The notes under the pieces are model-generated. The model did no database searches. It was not told the DNA's origin and saw only the letters and a list, made by a program, of their open reading frames with translations. The translations under genes and the position numbers were made by a program. Below are positions 63,247 to 63,511 of a stretch of 63,511 nucleotides of DNA, piece after piece; position 1 is the first letter of the stretch, and each line of letters starts with the position of its first letter. Source of the stretch: Magnetovibrio sp. (lineage in GTDB: Bacteria > Pseudomonadota > Alphaproteobacteria > Rhodospirillales > Magnetovibrionaceae); the NCBI RefSeq assembly GCF_036568125.1, contig NZ_DATCTF010000008.1, forward strand, positions 1 through 63,511, given 5' to 3'.

Positions 63247-63511
63247 TTACATCGACAGGTTTGCGAGCGCCTTGGCGTCGTCCGCGAACTTGGCGCGTTC
63301 GGCCTTCGGCATCGGGATCAAACCCTTGTCGGCCAGGTAGCCTTCTTCGCCCCATGCTTTGTCGGAGGTAAACTCGGCAACGTATTCTTGGATGCCGGGA
63401 ACTTTGCCGACGTGGGCGTTCTTGACGTAGAAGAACAGCGCGCGCGAAACCGGATAGTCGCCCGAAGCGATGTTTTCGAACGTCACGTCCTTGCCGTTGA
63501 TCGAAGAACCC
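63247..63511 (-). CDS. pstS: Phosphate-binding protein PstS, C-terminal part (partial, cut by window edge)
   Basis: The visible frame reads GSSINGKDVTFENIASGD then YPVSRALFFYVKNAHVGKVPG, followed by a helical C-terminus ending LSM. This is the C-terminal end of an alphaproteobacterial PstS periplasmic binding protein; the N-terminus and signal peptide are outside the window. Its position before pstCAB supports this. A GTG inside (63486) is not a true start. Confidence 0.88.
   Translation of the reverse strand, partial: GSSINGKDVTFENIASGDYPVSRALFFYVKNAHVGKVPGIQEYVAEFTSDKAWGEEGYLADKGLIPMPKAERAKFADDAKALANLSM

Overview
The window looks like the chromosome of a GC-rich alphaproteobacterium, most likely of Rhodospirillales type. 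The evidence is a SAM-II riboswitch (a class typical of Alphaproteobacteria) in front of metZ, a complete ccoNOQP-ccoGHIS cluster, a DUF3035/BamF lipoprotein behind lspA, a fused LplT-Aas lipid enzyme and a pst-phoU-phoB locus. A sulfur-globule-like protein plus a DsrE/TusA/SQR-like cassette points to a sulfur-oxidising, microaerophilic lifestyle. The genus is not determined; a Magnetovibrio- or Varunaivibrio-like organism is only a guess.

Layout. 1-3420 (minus): a tandem array of four complete secreted-protein paralogs plus the first codons of another at the window edge. 3641-7998: tldD, a SAM-II-controlled metZ, and pmbA/tldE. 8117-13895 (plus): a lipid A/LPS block (msbA-like, DUF374 acyltransferase, kdtA, lpxK, lpxL-like). 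13892-18640: a P-loop kinase, an M23 peptidase with xseA, purD and DUF1244. 18655-21084 (minus): an aldehyde:ferredoxin oxidoreductase and a Gly/Asn/Tyr/Trp-rich sulfur globule protein. 21209-24043: tadA, a class-I amidotransferase-like hydrolase, an rluB-type gene and rsmD. 24226-26676 (plus): dsrE-tusA-SQR-like-DUF1641, converging on korAB (26745-29686, minus) across a shared terminator.

29933-44753: an orphan sensor kinase, mutL, pgi, a paired M16 peptidase operon, the ribF-ileS-lspA-bamF run, a MaoC hydratase, an unknown recombinase-like small protein and a TauE/SafE-type membrane protein. 45055-53096 (plus): cbb3 oxidase structural genes (including a 59-codon ccoQ) and the copper/assembly genes ccoGHIS. 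53087-58445 (minus): a translationally coupled lipid operon (alpha/beta hydrolase, LplT-Aas fusion, ceramidase-like). 58655-63511 (minus): pstS(partial)-pstC-pstA-pstB-phoU-phoB.

How the genes fit together. Reduced sulfur would be handled by the SQR-like/TusA/DsrE proteins and stored in protein-coated globules. Electrons would go to the high-affinity cbb3 oxidase. KorAB and the AOR provide ferredoxin-linked carbon chemistry suited to low oxygen. The physiology is inference; the gene identities rest mostly on clear motifs. No tRNA, rRNA, CRISPR array, IS element or prophage was recognised. Only one intergenic stretch exceeds 300 bases (44754-45054), and it holds regulatory dyads rather than a gene.
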